DNA from: UBA6952 sp045562575
GTDB lineage: Bacteria; Chloroflexota; Dehalococcoidia; Lucifugimonadales; UBA6952
DNA length: 59,400 bases
NCBI GenBank assembly: GCA_045562575.1
Contig: JBJKVQ010000033.1
Coordinates: 1-59,400 of the forward strand
Direction of reading: 5' to 3'
Below are positions 27,511 to 35,291 of this stretch, in pieces. The notes beneath the pieces were generated by a model, which worked only from the letters and a program-made list of their open reading frames with translations, was not told the origin of the DNA and searched no databases. A program made the position numbers and the translations under genes. Position 1 is the stretch's first letter; every line of letters begins with the position of its first letter.

Positions 27511-28209
27511 ATGAAGCCAATAGTAACACCAGAAGAGGCAGTCAAAGAAATAAAAGATGGATCATCTATTATGATCGGGGGATTTGGTGGATCCGGCGAC
27601 ATGCCTACAAATCTCATACTCGCGCTTAGTAATACCAAAACTAAAAATCTAACAATTATAAGTAATACAGGAGGATTACCTGGTTTTGGATTGATACAAA
27701 ATCAACAAACTCCAATAAATCATGATATCTTGATTAAAAATAAACAAGTTAGTAAAATTATTTCTTCTTTCCCAGTTTCACCGTCTCCATCTTTAAAAAA
27801 TGCTCTTGAAGAGATATACAAAGAAGAGAATATTCAAATAGAACTTATACCTCAAGGAACTCTAGCTGAAAAAATTAGAGCAGGGGGTGCAGGTATAAGA
27901 GCATTTTATACTCCGACAGGAGTAAATAGTTTTCCAAGTGAAAATAAAGAAATTCGTTTATTTAATAATCACAAATATCTTCTTGAAGAATGGCTACAAG
28001 CTGATTTCTCATTTATAAGAGCTCATAAAGCAGATACTCTGGGAAATTTGATAAATAAAGGTACGTCGAAAAATTTTAACCCATTAATGGCTACAGCTAG
28101 TAATGTTACTATTGTAGAGGCAGAAGAAATTGTTAAACCTGATCAATTACAACCAGAGCAAATTACTACACCAGGTATTTTTGTAAATAAACTAGTGCGC
28201 AGAGATTAG
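27511..28209 (+). CDS. Family I CoA-transferase, subunit A
   Basis: This is the alpha subunit of a 3-oxoacid (SCOT), 3-oxoadipate or acetate-type CoA-transferase. Support comes from IKDGSSIMIGGFGGSGDMP, where the family usually has GGFGxxGxP, from TLAEKIRAGGAGIRAFYTPTGV, and from the LQADFSFIRAHKADTLGN segment. At 232 residues it is normal. It begins five bases after the thioesterase gene, and the beta subunit starts six bases after its stop. The acid specificity cannot be read from sequence. Confidence 0.93.
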   Translation: MKPIVTPEEAVKEIKDGSSIMIGGFGGSGDMPTNLILALSNTKTKNLTIISNTGGLPGFGLIQNQQTPINHDILIKNKQVSKIISSFPVSPSPSLKNALEEIYKEENIQIELIPQGTLAEKIRAGGAGIRAFYTPTGVNSFPSENKEIRLFNNHKYLLEEWLQADFSFIRAHKADTLGNLINKGTSKNFNPLMATASNVTIVEAEEIVKPDQLQPEQITTPGIFVNKLVRRD

Positions 28210-28215
28210 AGGATT

Positions 28216-28878
28216 ATGAAAGAAAAACTTACCAGAGAAACTATAGCTATGAGAATAGCAAAAGAAATACCTAATAATTCTTATGTTAATTTAGGGATAG
28301 GAATACCTACACTAGTTTCACAATTTACAGGACCTGAACAAAATATTATTTACCATAGTGAAAATGGTGTCTTAAATTATGGTTCCCTAGCTGAATTGGG
28401 TGAAGAAGACCCTAATCTAATTAATGCTGGGGGACAATTTTTAAAACCAACAATAGGAATGTCTTTTTTTAACTCAGCTGACGCATTCGGTATGATACGA
28501 GGTGGTCATATTGATATATCAGTTTTAGGAGCTCTTCAAGTATCTGAACAAGGTGATCTTGCTAATTGGATGATACCTGAAAGAGGAGTAGGAAATATTG
28601 GGGGAGCAATGGATTTAGCTACAGGTGCTAAAAGATTAATTATCGCTATGGAACATAATGACAAAAATAATAATCCTAAAATTGTTACAAAGTGTAGTTA
28701 TCCGTTAACTGTCTCAGAATGCGTGGACTTAATAGTAACAGATTTATGCGTAATCTCAGTAAAATCTGAAGGATTAATAGTCAAAGAAATTGCACCTGGT
28801 TGGAATACAGATGAAATTCAAAATTTAACTGAGGCAAAATTACTTTTTGACAATAACATAACAGAAATAACTCTTTAA
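28216..28878 (+). CDS. Family I CoA-transferase, subunit B
   Basis: The beta subunit carries the catalytic glutamate that forms the enzyme-CoA thioester: SENG with Glu49. Other hallmarks are VNLGIGIPTL, GGHIDISVLGALQVSEQGDLANWMIP, and GGAMDLATGAKRLI. An AGAGGA site precedes ATG 28216. The 220-residue length is typical. With subunit A it would activate a carboxylic acid, such as acetoacetate or another 3-oxoacid, using a donor acyl-CoA. The thioesterase-A-B order looks like one transcription unit, possibly read through from uvrA. Confidence 0.95.
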   Translation: MKEKLTRETIAMRIAKEIPNNSYVNLGIGIPTLVSQFTGPEQNIIYHSENGVLNYGSLAELGEEDPNLINAGGQFLKPTIGMSFFNSADAFGMIRGGHIDISVLGALQVSEQGDLANWMIPERGVGNIGGAMDLATGAKRLIIAMEHNDKNNNPKIVTKCSYPLTVSECVDLIVTDLCVISVKSEGLIVKEIAPGWNTDEIQNLTEAKLLFDNNITEITL

Positions 28879-28913
28879 GAGACATATAAAGCTAAAATTT
28901 ATTATTTTTACAC

Positions 28914-28941
28914 TTGCTAATCATCATAAAAAGAGTAATAC
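28914..28941 (+). promoter_or_regulatory. Possible promoter with tandem decamers
   Basis: TTGCTA (28914-28919), 16 bases, then TAATAC (28936-28941). The -10 lies in two adjacent copies of GTAATACTTT (28935-28944 and 28945-28954). It would serve the orphan gene at 28987. Confidence 0.35.
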
Positions 28942-28986
28942 TTTGTAATACTTTAGCAACCGACAAAATTAATTAGGGAGGTTATA

Positions 28987-29544
28987 TTGTCTAACGAAAA
29001 TGCAATAAAAACAGGCGAATATTTGTTATCAAGACTCACTTCTTGGTTTGGAAATAGACCTGATTATTTCAGTGCTTTTATGGATCGAAATGTAGGTGGT
29101 TACGGATGGTTACCAGCTGAAGCATATTTTGCTTTATCTGGACCTGTATCTTCTTTAAGTGCAAACGTAACTGCAGTTAGAGGAAACGCACAAGGTGAGG
29201 GTGGATTTAGCCCAGATATAGAAATAGATATCGATCTAGAAGCTCATCAAGTTGCAGTTGTCCCTGCTTTAGTCACTCCTGACAAAAATCTTACAAGCTT
29301 AGTAGATGGTGGACTTGGAGGAGCTCTCGAGTGGGCAAGTGGAGTATTAAAAGATAGAGCAATTGTTTATCTTTTAGCATTTCCTTCAGGAATTGAAACT
29401 GAAGACTGGACTAATGCATTAGCAAAAGCTGAAGAGAAATACCAATTAAAAGCATTAGATTCTATGCAATTTGTTATTCCTCGTCCACCTAGAGAAATGG
29501 CAAGAGGAGCAGCAACTGTTCTTATGCATTCATCTAGATTATAA
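28987..29544 (+). CDS. Hypothetical protein of 185 residues
   Basis: I do not recognise this family. The start is TTG 28987, strongly supported by GGGAGG five bases upstream. The product is acidic and soluble-looking, with no signal peptide or membrane segment. The middle has a run of small and acidic residues (EGGFSPDIEIDIDLEAH, then PALVTPD), the second half has LGGALEWASGVLKDRAIVYLLAF, and PRPPREMARGA occurs near the C-terminus. Codon use and ribosome site look like those of a normal, well-translated gene. It stands alone, upstream of a shared palindrome with sbcC, so its role cannot be guessed from neighbours. Confidence 0.8.
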   Translation: MSNENAIKTGEYLLSRLTSWFGNRPDYFSAFMDRNVGGYGWLPAEAYFALSGPVSSLSANVTAVRGNAQGEGGFSPDIEIDIDLEAHQVAVVPALVTPDKNLTSLVDGGLGGALEWASGVLKDRAIVYLLAFPSGIETEDWTNALAKAEEKYQLKALDSMQFVIPRPPREMARGAATVLMHSSRL

Positions 29545-29558
29545 ATATGTTTAGATAC

Positions 29559-29586
29559 AACAAAGCAGCTATATAGCTGCTTTGTT
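29559..29586. terminator. Bidirectional hairpin between convergent genes
   Basis: A perfect 28-base palindrome (12-bp stem plus TATA centre) lies 15 bases after the orphan gene and overlaps the first two bases of the sbcC stop codon. The arms contain GCAGC/GCTGC and end in TTTGTT or its complement, suiting termination from both sides. Confidence 0.75.
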
Positions 29587-32035
29587 AATTTAGTTCAAAT
29601 GTAGATCCTGATTCTGTCTTTATTACTTCGATTCTTACAGGAAAAGCTTCTTTTATTTCTTCAATATGGGTAATTACTACAACTCTTTCAAAATCTGATG
29701 ATATTTGGTTTATAACTTCGATTATTCTTTCTCTACCTACATTGTCTTGAGTTCCAAAGCCTTCGTCAATAAAAATAGTAGGTAAAGGACAGCCTGCCCT
29801 CCTAGCCAAAAGTTTTGATAGTGCAATACGCAATGCTAAATTAATTCTAAAAGACTCTCCTCCGCTAAATGTTTCATAACTTCTCATTCCACGCGAATCA
29901 GAAACATTAATGTCTAAAGTTTCAGCCGTATCACCTTTTTGGGTCTGTCTTTGTGTTTCTAAATTGATAAACATTTCGCCATTTGTCATTTTTTCTAACA
30001 AATCATTAGCATCTTTTTCAATTTCAGGAATAGATGCTTCGATTAATAAAGCCTGTACTCCTGTTCGACCTAGATATGTAGAAAGTTCATCGTAAAGTGT
30101 ATATTCATTATTTATTTCAATTAATTGATTCTCATATTTATTTAATTCTTTTTTTTGTGTGGAATAAACTTCAAATTGTCTTTCAATAGATAATTTTCGT
30201 GCATTTTTTTCAATCTTTTGATTTAACAAATTATCAAATTCATTTTGTAGTTTTTGTACATCTGATTTAATTTCAGGGCCTGACTTTTTTTTAGCATCAA
30301 AATCATTTATTTCATGATCAATCGTTTCTAAGTTAATATTTCTTGAAACAATTAGTTTTTCTATGTCAGTGATGTTCTTTTGTACTTCTGGTATCTCTTT
30401 CTCAGCTAAGCTTAATTGTTTATATAAATCTTCATATAAATTAAGCTTAATTAATTTTTCTTCAAGAATTTTATTTTCTATAGGATCAAACCCTAACTCA
30501 TTAATGTTTTGTTCGATTTCTTCTAATTGGACTTTTGAATTTTCTAATGAAGATTTCTCTTGTGAGTAAGCAGCTATTTGACCATTAATTCTAATAAATT
30601 CATTATTTATATTGATATCATTTTGATCAATATAATCTAAAATAGATTCTTTTTTTATTTCAAAATCTAAAACAATTTGCTTATTATTTCGAAATACATC
30701 TGCTAATGCTCTTCCATTTTTTTCAAATTCTTCCTTTACATGCGTTCTACGATCATTTAATAGTTCTGTCCCACATAAAGGACAATTTTGATCACTATCC
30801 TCTATTAATAATATCTTTTCTTTCAAATCATCCATTTGGTTTTTTAAATTATCATTATGTGTATTTTTTTCTTGAATTTGTAACTGTAATGAATTTAATT
30901 CTTCTTTTTTGTTTTGTAACTCATCTAGTAATTTTTTTGTTGAAATTAAATTTTCTTGTAGTTTTACAAGTTCGAGCTGAATTTCATTGAAACGCACTAA
31001 TCCATTTTCTAAAGTCTTTTTTCGCTCAGTCAAGCTGCTATAAGGTCCGACCAGATTATTATTTTGTTGTAATTTATTCCTGATTCGATCTATCTCAAGG
31101 AAATTTTCATTAATAACTTCTCTTTTCTCTAAAATAATGAGGTAATCTGAAAAAGTTTTTTGCAAAGAAATTAGTTGTTTGTTAAATATATTTAAGTCAT
31201 CTACTATTGTTTTTTTATCCATTAGTAACTTAGATGTTTTTGTTTCAATTTCTTCAATGAGTAAAAAGTCTTGTTTTCGATTTTCCAATAATGGTTGTAT
31301 TTCTAATATGTTTTTTTCTATTTGGACTAAATCAAACGAAAGTACATTTAATTCAATTTCTTCCTGGGTAAAGCGTGAAACCTGTTCTTCCAAAGTATTA
31401 ATTTGTAACTCTAGTGTAGTTTTTGTAGATCTTAATTCTCTAATCTTTTCTCTAGCTAATTCTTGTAATTTGTCAAAATAATCTAATTGTAATATTTCAC
31501 CTAGCGTTCGTTGTCGAAGTGCAGGAGTACTATTAGTAAATTCATCTGATCGACCTTGTAGTAAAAAAGCACTGTTGATAAAAGTTCGGTAATCCATACC
31601 AACTAATTTGAATATTGAAAATTGAGTATCTCTAATTGTATTCCCCGTTAATACTTGAAAATCTAATTCAGTATTTGCTTCCCTCGTCTGTGCGACATAC
31701 AATTCTAAAGATGTAGCTCCTGACCTTGAACCTTTTCTTCTTGAAAATCTTCTAATAACTTTGTATAAATTTCTTCCTTCTGTTTTCTGAAAGTATCCAT
31801 CAGAATAAAATTCTAACTCAACTCTCATATCATTTTCCCCATGTTTAACTAATTCATCTTGTGGTCGATGCACCTCATCACCCCATATAGCCCAACATAT
31901 AGCATCAAGAAGAGACGATTTACCATGCCCATTTTGTCCTGAAAGACAAACGATATGAACTCCATTAAGATCTAATGGATTTAGTAATGTTCCATATGAT
32001 TTAAAATTTTCAATTGTTAATTTATTTGGTACCAT
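29585..32035 (-). CDS. sbcC: SbcC/Rad50-like SMC ATPase
   Basis: Rad50/SbcC proteins hold DNA ends and, with the nuclease SbcD/Mre11, process hairpins and double-strand breaks. The protein has Walker A GQNGHGKSS at 33-41, a long coiled coil on each side of a zinc hook CPLC (418-421), the ABC signature FSGGESFRINLALR, and Walker B TIFIDEGFGTQD. I chose ATG 32035 (816 residues, MVPNKLTIENF) over ATG 32053 because family members start this way, although neither has a clear ribosome site. No sbcD gene is adjacent, which is unusual. It is divergent from ffh and convergent with the orphan gene. Confidence 0.93.
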   Translation of the reverse strand: MVPNKLTIENFKSYGTLLNPLDLNGVHIVCLSGQNGHGKSSLLDAICWAIWGDEVHRPQDELVKHGENDMRVELEFYSDGYFQKTEGRNLYKVIRRFSRRKGSRSGATSLELYVAQTREANTELDFQVLTGNTIRDTQFSIFKLVGMDYRTFINSAFLLQGRSDEFTNSTPALRQRTLGEILQLDYFDKLQELAREKIRELRSTKTTLELQINTLEEQVSRFTQEEIELNVLSFDLVQIEKNILEIQPLLENRKQDFLLIEEIETKTSKLLMDKKTIVDDLNIFNKQLISLQKTFSDYLIILEKREVINENFLEIDRIRNKLQQNNNLVGPYSSLTERKKTLENGLVRFNEIQLELVKLQENLISTKKLLDELQNKKEELNSLQLQIQEKNTHNDNLKNQMDDLKEKILLIEDSDQNCPLCGTELLNDRRTHVKEEFEKNGRALADVFRNNKQIVLDFEIKKESILDYIDQNDININNEFIRINGQIAAYSQEKSSLENSKVQLEEIEQNINELGFDPIENKILEEKLIKLNLYEDLYKQLSLAEKEIPEVQKNITDIEKLIVSRNINLETIDHEINDFDAKKKSGPEIKSDVQKLQNEFDNLLNQKIEKNARKLSIERQFEVYSTQKKELNKYENQLIEINNEYTLYDELSTYLGRTGVQALLIEASIPEIEKDANDLLEKMTNGEMFINLETQRQTQKGDTAETLDINVSDSRGMRSYETFSGGESFRINLALRIALSKLLARRAGCPLPTIFIDEGFGTQDNVGRERIIEVINQISSDFERVVVITHIEEIKEAFPVRIEVIKTESGSTFELN

Positions 32036-32127
32036 ATAATAGTATTTTAACATTTAAGGTTGTGTTGTATAGAAGTTTAGTATTAAGTAATTAAAAAATA
32101 AAAAAAATTAACAGGTTGTATTAATTT

Positions 32128-33471
32128 ATGTTCGAAAATTTAAGTACAAAATTGTCACAAATAACTAAAAAGCTAATCAATCAACATCGTCTCAACGAAA
32201 ATGATATAAATGATTTTTTGCGACAAATTAGAATGGCATTATTAGAAGCAGATGTTAATTTTAAAGTTGTAAAATCCCTCATTGATTCAATAAAAACAGA
32301 CACAATAAATCCTGATTTTTCAAAAAGTCTAAACCCTGGCCACCTATTAGTAGAATCTTTAAAGCAACATTTAACAAAAATCTTAACAAATGATAATTCA
32401 GAACTTCAAAAATCCAGTAAAAGATCTGGCAATATTTTATTAGTTGGAATACAAGGTTCTGGTAAAACGACAACTGCTGCTAAATTATCTCTTTATCTAA
32501 ATAAATCAAACCAAAAAACTCTTTTGGTTGCTAATGATTTAATAAGACCAGCAGCAGTAGACCAATTAATAAAATTAGCAAATGATAATAAACTTGATAT
32601 TTACTATGATAAGGATGTTAGTAATTCCGTAAAAATAGCAGAAAATTCTGTTAAATTTTCATCTGATAATCAATACCAATGGACAATCATTGATACTGCT
32701 GGTCGATCCCAACTTGATGAAGAAATGATGCAGGAATTAATCGAGATCAAAAATAAAGTTAAACCTGAAGAATGTTTTCTAGTTGTTGATTCAATGATTG
32801 GACAAACAGCTGTTGAAATTGCTAAATCTTTTAATGAAAAACTTGGAATAACTGGATTAATCATAACAAAACTTGATGGAGACTCTAAAGGAGGAAGTGC
32901 ACTATCGATTGTAAAAGAAACTGGAATACCAATAAAGTTTATAGGTACTGGTGAAAAAGTCGATGAATTTGATAAATTTCACCCAGATAGGATCAGTTCC
33001 AGAATACTAGGTATGGGTGATTTACAAACACTTGCTGAAAAAGCTAGTGAGCAAATAGACTATCAAAAAGCGGAAGACCTAACAAAAAAAATCACTTCTA
33101 ACTCTTTTGACTTTAATGATTTATTAGAACAAATGGAGTCTATAAAAAAAATGGGGTCTCTTGAAAATATTATAAATATGATTCCGGGCGTTAATACAAA
33201 CCAGATGGGTTCAAAACTGTCAGAAAATGAATCTAAAATGAACAAAATGAAATACATGATTGATTCAATGTCACCTATTGAAAGAAGAAACCCTAATATC
33301 TTAAATGTGAGTCGTAGAAAAAGAATAGCTACAGGTTCTGGACTAACTAGTATAGAGGTAAATCAATTAATTAATCAATTTAATCAAACCAAAAAGATGA
33401 TGAAGTCTTTATATGGTAAAAATAGTAAAAACTTAAATAAACTAATGAAATCAGGTAATTTCCTAAAGTAA
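32128..33471 (+). CDS. ffh: Signal recognition particle protein Ffh
   Basis: Ffh is the SRP GTPase that binds 4.5S RNA and delivers signal-bearing ribosomes to FtsY at the membrane. The N domain is followed by the G domain with GIQGSGKTT (107-115), DTAGRSQLDEEMM, TKLDGDSKGG and GTGEKVDEFDKF. The M domain has the flexible methionine-containing region and the RNA-binding segment MSPIERRNPNILNVSRRKRIA. At 447 residues it is normal. The ATG at 32128 follows AGG at long spacing. It converges on the small membrane gene with 16 bases between them. Confidence 0.97.
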   Translation: MFENLSTKLSQITKKLINQHRLNENDINDFLRQIRMALLEADVNFKVVKSLIDSIKTDTINPDFSKSLNPGHLLVESLKQHLTKILTNDNSELQKSSKRSGNILLVGIQGSGKTTTAAKLSLYLNKSNQKTLLVANDLIRPAAVDQLIKLANDNKLDIYYDKDVSNSVKIAENSVKFSSDNQYQWTIIDTAGRSQLDEEMMQELIEIKNKVKPEECFLVVDSMIGQTAVEIAKSFNEKLGITGLIITKLDGDSKGGSALSIVKETGIPIKFIGTGEKVDEFDKFHPDRISSRILGMGDLQTLAEKASEQIDYQKAEDLTKKITSNSFDFNDLLEQMESIKKMGSLENIINMIPGVNTNQMGSKLSENESKMNKMKYMIDSMSPIERRNPNILNVSRRKRIATGSGLTSIEVNQLINQFNQTKKMMKSLYGKNSKNLNKLMKSGNFLK

Positions 33472-33487
33472 TATTTGTTCTCTTTGA

Positions 33488-33694
33488 TTATTTATGATTT
33501 TCTTCATGAAATAGACTATGCACGTATGGATGTTTAGCAACAATAGCTACAACGAATGAAAATATAATTGTACCTGCAAAAAGAATGAATATATTAACAT
33601 TTGTCATTCTTCCAAGCATAATTAATGCAGCATCCTCAAAAAAGTGCAGAACTGAAACTATAGCTGTAAAGGGAATAACTCCGCGTAAATTCAT
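33488..33694 (-). CDS. Small two-helix membrane protein
   Basis: I do not recognise this 68-residue protein. Two hydrophobic segments are visible (about 5-28 and 34-54), the first containing HFFEDAALIMLG, followed by a polar tail with several His residues (HPYVHSLFHEENHK). It begins seven bases after the rpoD stop with a short AGAG site before ATG 33694, so it is probably cotranscribed with dnaG and rpoD. The close spacing, clean membrane pattern and lack of any overlapping gene argue it is real. No function is assigned. Confidence 0.75.
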   Translation of the reverse strand: MNLRGVIPFTAIVSVLHFFEDAALIMLGRMTNVNIFILFAGTIIFSFVVAIVAKHPYVHSLFHEENHK

Positions 33695-33701
33695 TTTTTC
33701 T

Positions 33702-35279
33702 CTATTCTAAATAATCTCTTAGAGGCTTGGATCTAGCTGGGTGGCGAAGTTTTCTTAATGCCTTTGCTTCAATTTGACGTATTCTTTCTCTAGTTACTCC
33801 AAATTCTTTACCAACTTCTTCTAAGGTTCTACCTCGCCCATCTCCTAAACCGAATCTGAGCTCAAGAACACGCTTTTCTCTATCAGTTAAGCTATCTAAT
33901 ATTTGAATTATTTGTTCTTGTAGTAAGGTCTCAGTAGCAGCATCCGCTGGTGCTTTGGCTGACCTGTCTTCTATAAAATCTCCAAGATGAGAATCTTCTT
34001 CTTCACCTATTGGTGTCTCCAAAGAAACTGGCTCTTGAGAAATTTTCATGATTTCTCGTACTTTTTCAGCACTAACCTCCATATCCCATGCTATTTCTTC
34101 CGTTGAAGGCTCTCGGCCATATTCTTGAACTAGTTTTCTACTAGTACGTAATAACTTATTAATCGTTTCAACCATATGTACTGGAATTCTAATTGTTCTC
34201 GCTTGGTCTGCAATTGCTCTAGTAATTGCTTGTCGTATCCACCAAGTTGCATAAGTAGAAAATTTATATCCCTTTCTATAGTCAAATTTCTCTACAGCAC
34301 GAATTAAACCAATGTTACCTTCTTGAATCAAATCAAGTAAAGACATCCCTCTACCAATATACTTTTTAGCTACAGAAACAACTAACCTTAAGTTTGCTTC
34401 AGCTAAATGTTGCTGTGCTGCATCTGAACCCGCTGTCATTTCATCTAAGTATTGCTGCAGTATCATTTCATAAGGAGATAGATTATCAACTAATGGCCCC
34501 TCTTCAACTATTGCAGCTAATTGTTGTAACGTAGAATTCATATCTAATACATATTCTATTTGTTTTGGAAGAAGTCTCGTATTTATAGAAAGTGAAATAA
34601 TATTACGTTTCAAATCATCTACTTCAATTTTATATTTTTTACTCCAGACCAATAGTTGCTCTTCATCAAAACTATTTTGTAAAAAGAATTGTAACTTTTC
34701 GTCATGGATTAGTTCTTCTAGTGTATAGTGACCTTCTTTTTCCATGATTTTTTCGACAATATTAGTAATATCAGTCAATTGGCTTAAAGTCTTAAGCATT
34801 TCAACAAATGTATTTGGTGCTGGCATATCTCTACCGTATTCAGACTGATATGATTTATGGATTTCCTCAATATATTTACCATTTTCCATGATCTGAGCTA
34901 AACCACGTTCATCTTTAGCTTTTAATAAAGCAACTCGTCCAATTTCTCGTAAATACATCCTAACAGGATCATCTATCATATCATTGGGTTCAATAGCTCT
35001 TTCTGTTTCCTGTTCAGACTCTTCTTCGGCTTGTGTTTGTTCTTGTGGTTCTGGTTCGTCAACCAATTTATCTGGAACAACGTCTGATAAATCCAATTTT
35101 TCTAGATCAATTTCTTCGGGAGATTCTTCCAAAGCTACTAATTGTGCGTCATCAGGTGCATCAATACTATTTATACCTGATGCCTCAGTAGATTCATCAA
35201 ATTCCTCTGGAGCATCTTCCAATGCTAAGGAGGAACTTTCTTTTTCATCATTTGTATTTATTTTTTTCTTTCTAGGCAT
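33702..35279 (-). CDS. rpoD: Primary RNA polymerase sigma factor
   Basis: RpoD directs RNA polymerase to housekeeping promoters. The protein has an acidic N-terminal region (about 1-100), region 1.2 (DDPVRMYLREIGRV), region 2 with EANLRLVVSVAKKYIGRG and GYKFSTYATWWIRQA, region 3 (RIPVHMVETINKL), and region 4 ending in LRFGLGDGRGRTLEEVG and VTRERIRQIEAKALRKLR. The intact 2.4 and 4.2 helices fit the TTGACA/TATAAT-like promoters found in this window. The length is 525 residues. AAAGGA precedes ATG 35279. It follows dnaG by 12 bases, the classic macromolecular-synthesis pairing. Confidence 0.97.
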   Translation of the reverse strand: MPRKKKINTNDEKESSSLALEDAPEEFDESTEASGINSIDAPDDAQLVALEESPEEIDLEKLDLSDVVPDKLVDEPEPQEQTQAEEESEQETERAIEPNDMIDDPVRMYLREIGRVALLKAKDERGLAQIMENGKYIEEIHKSYQSEYGRDMPAPNTFVEMLKTLSQLTDITNIVEKIMEKEGHYTLEELIHDEKLQFFLQNSFDEEQLLVWSKKYKIEVDDLKRNIISLSINTRLLPKQIEYVLDMNSTLQQLAAIVEEGPLVDNLSPYEMILQQYLDEMTAGSDAAQQHLAEANLRLVVSVAKKYIGRGMSLLDLIQEGNIGLIRAVEKFDYRKGYKFSTYATWWIRQAITRAIADQARTIRIPVHMVETINKLLRTSRKLVQEYGREPSTEEIAWDMEVSAEKVREIMKISQEPVSLETPIGEEEDSHLGDFIEDRSAKAPADAATETLLQEQIIQILDSLTDREKRVLELRFGLGDGRGRTLEEVGKEFGVTRERIRQIEAKALRKLRHPARSKPLRDYLE

Positions 35280-35291
35280 AATTATAATCCT

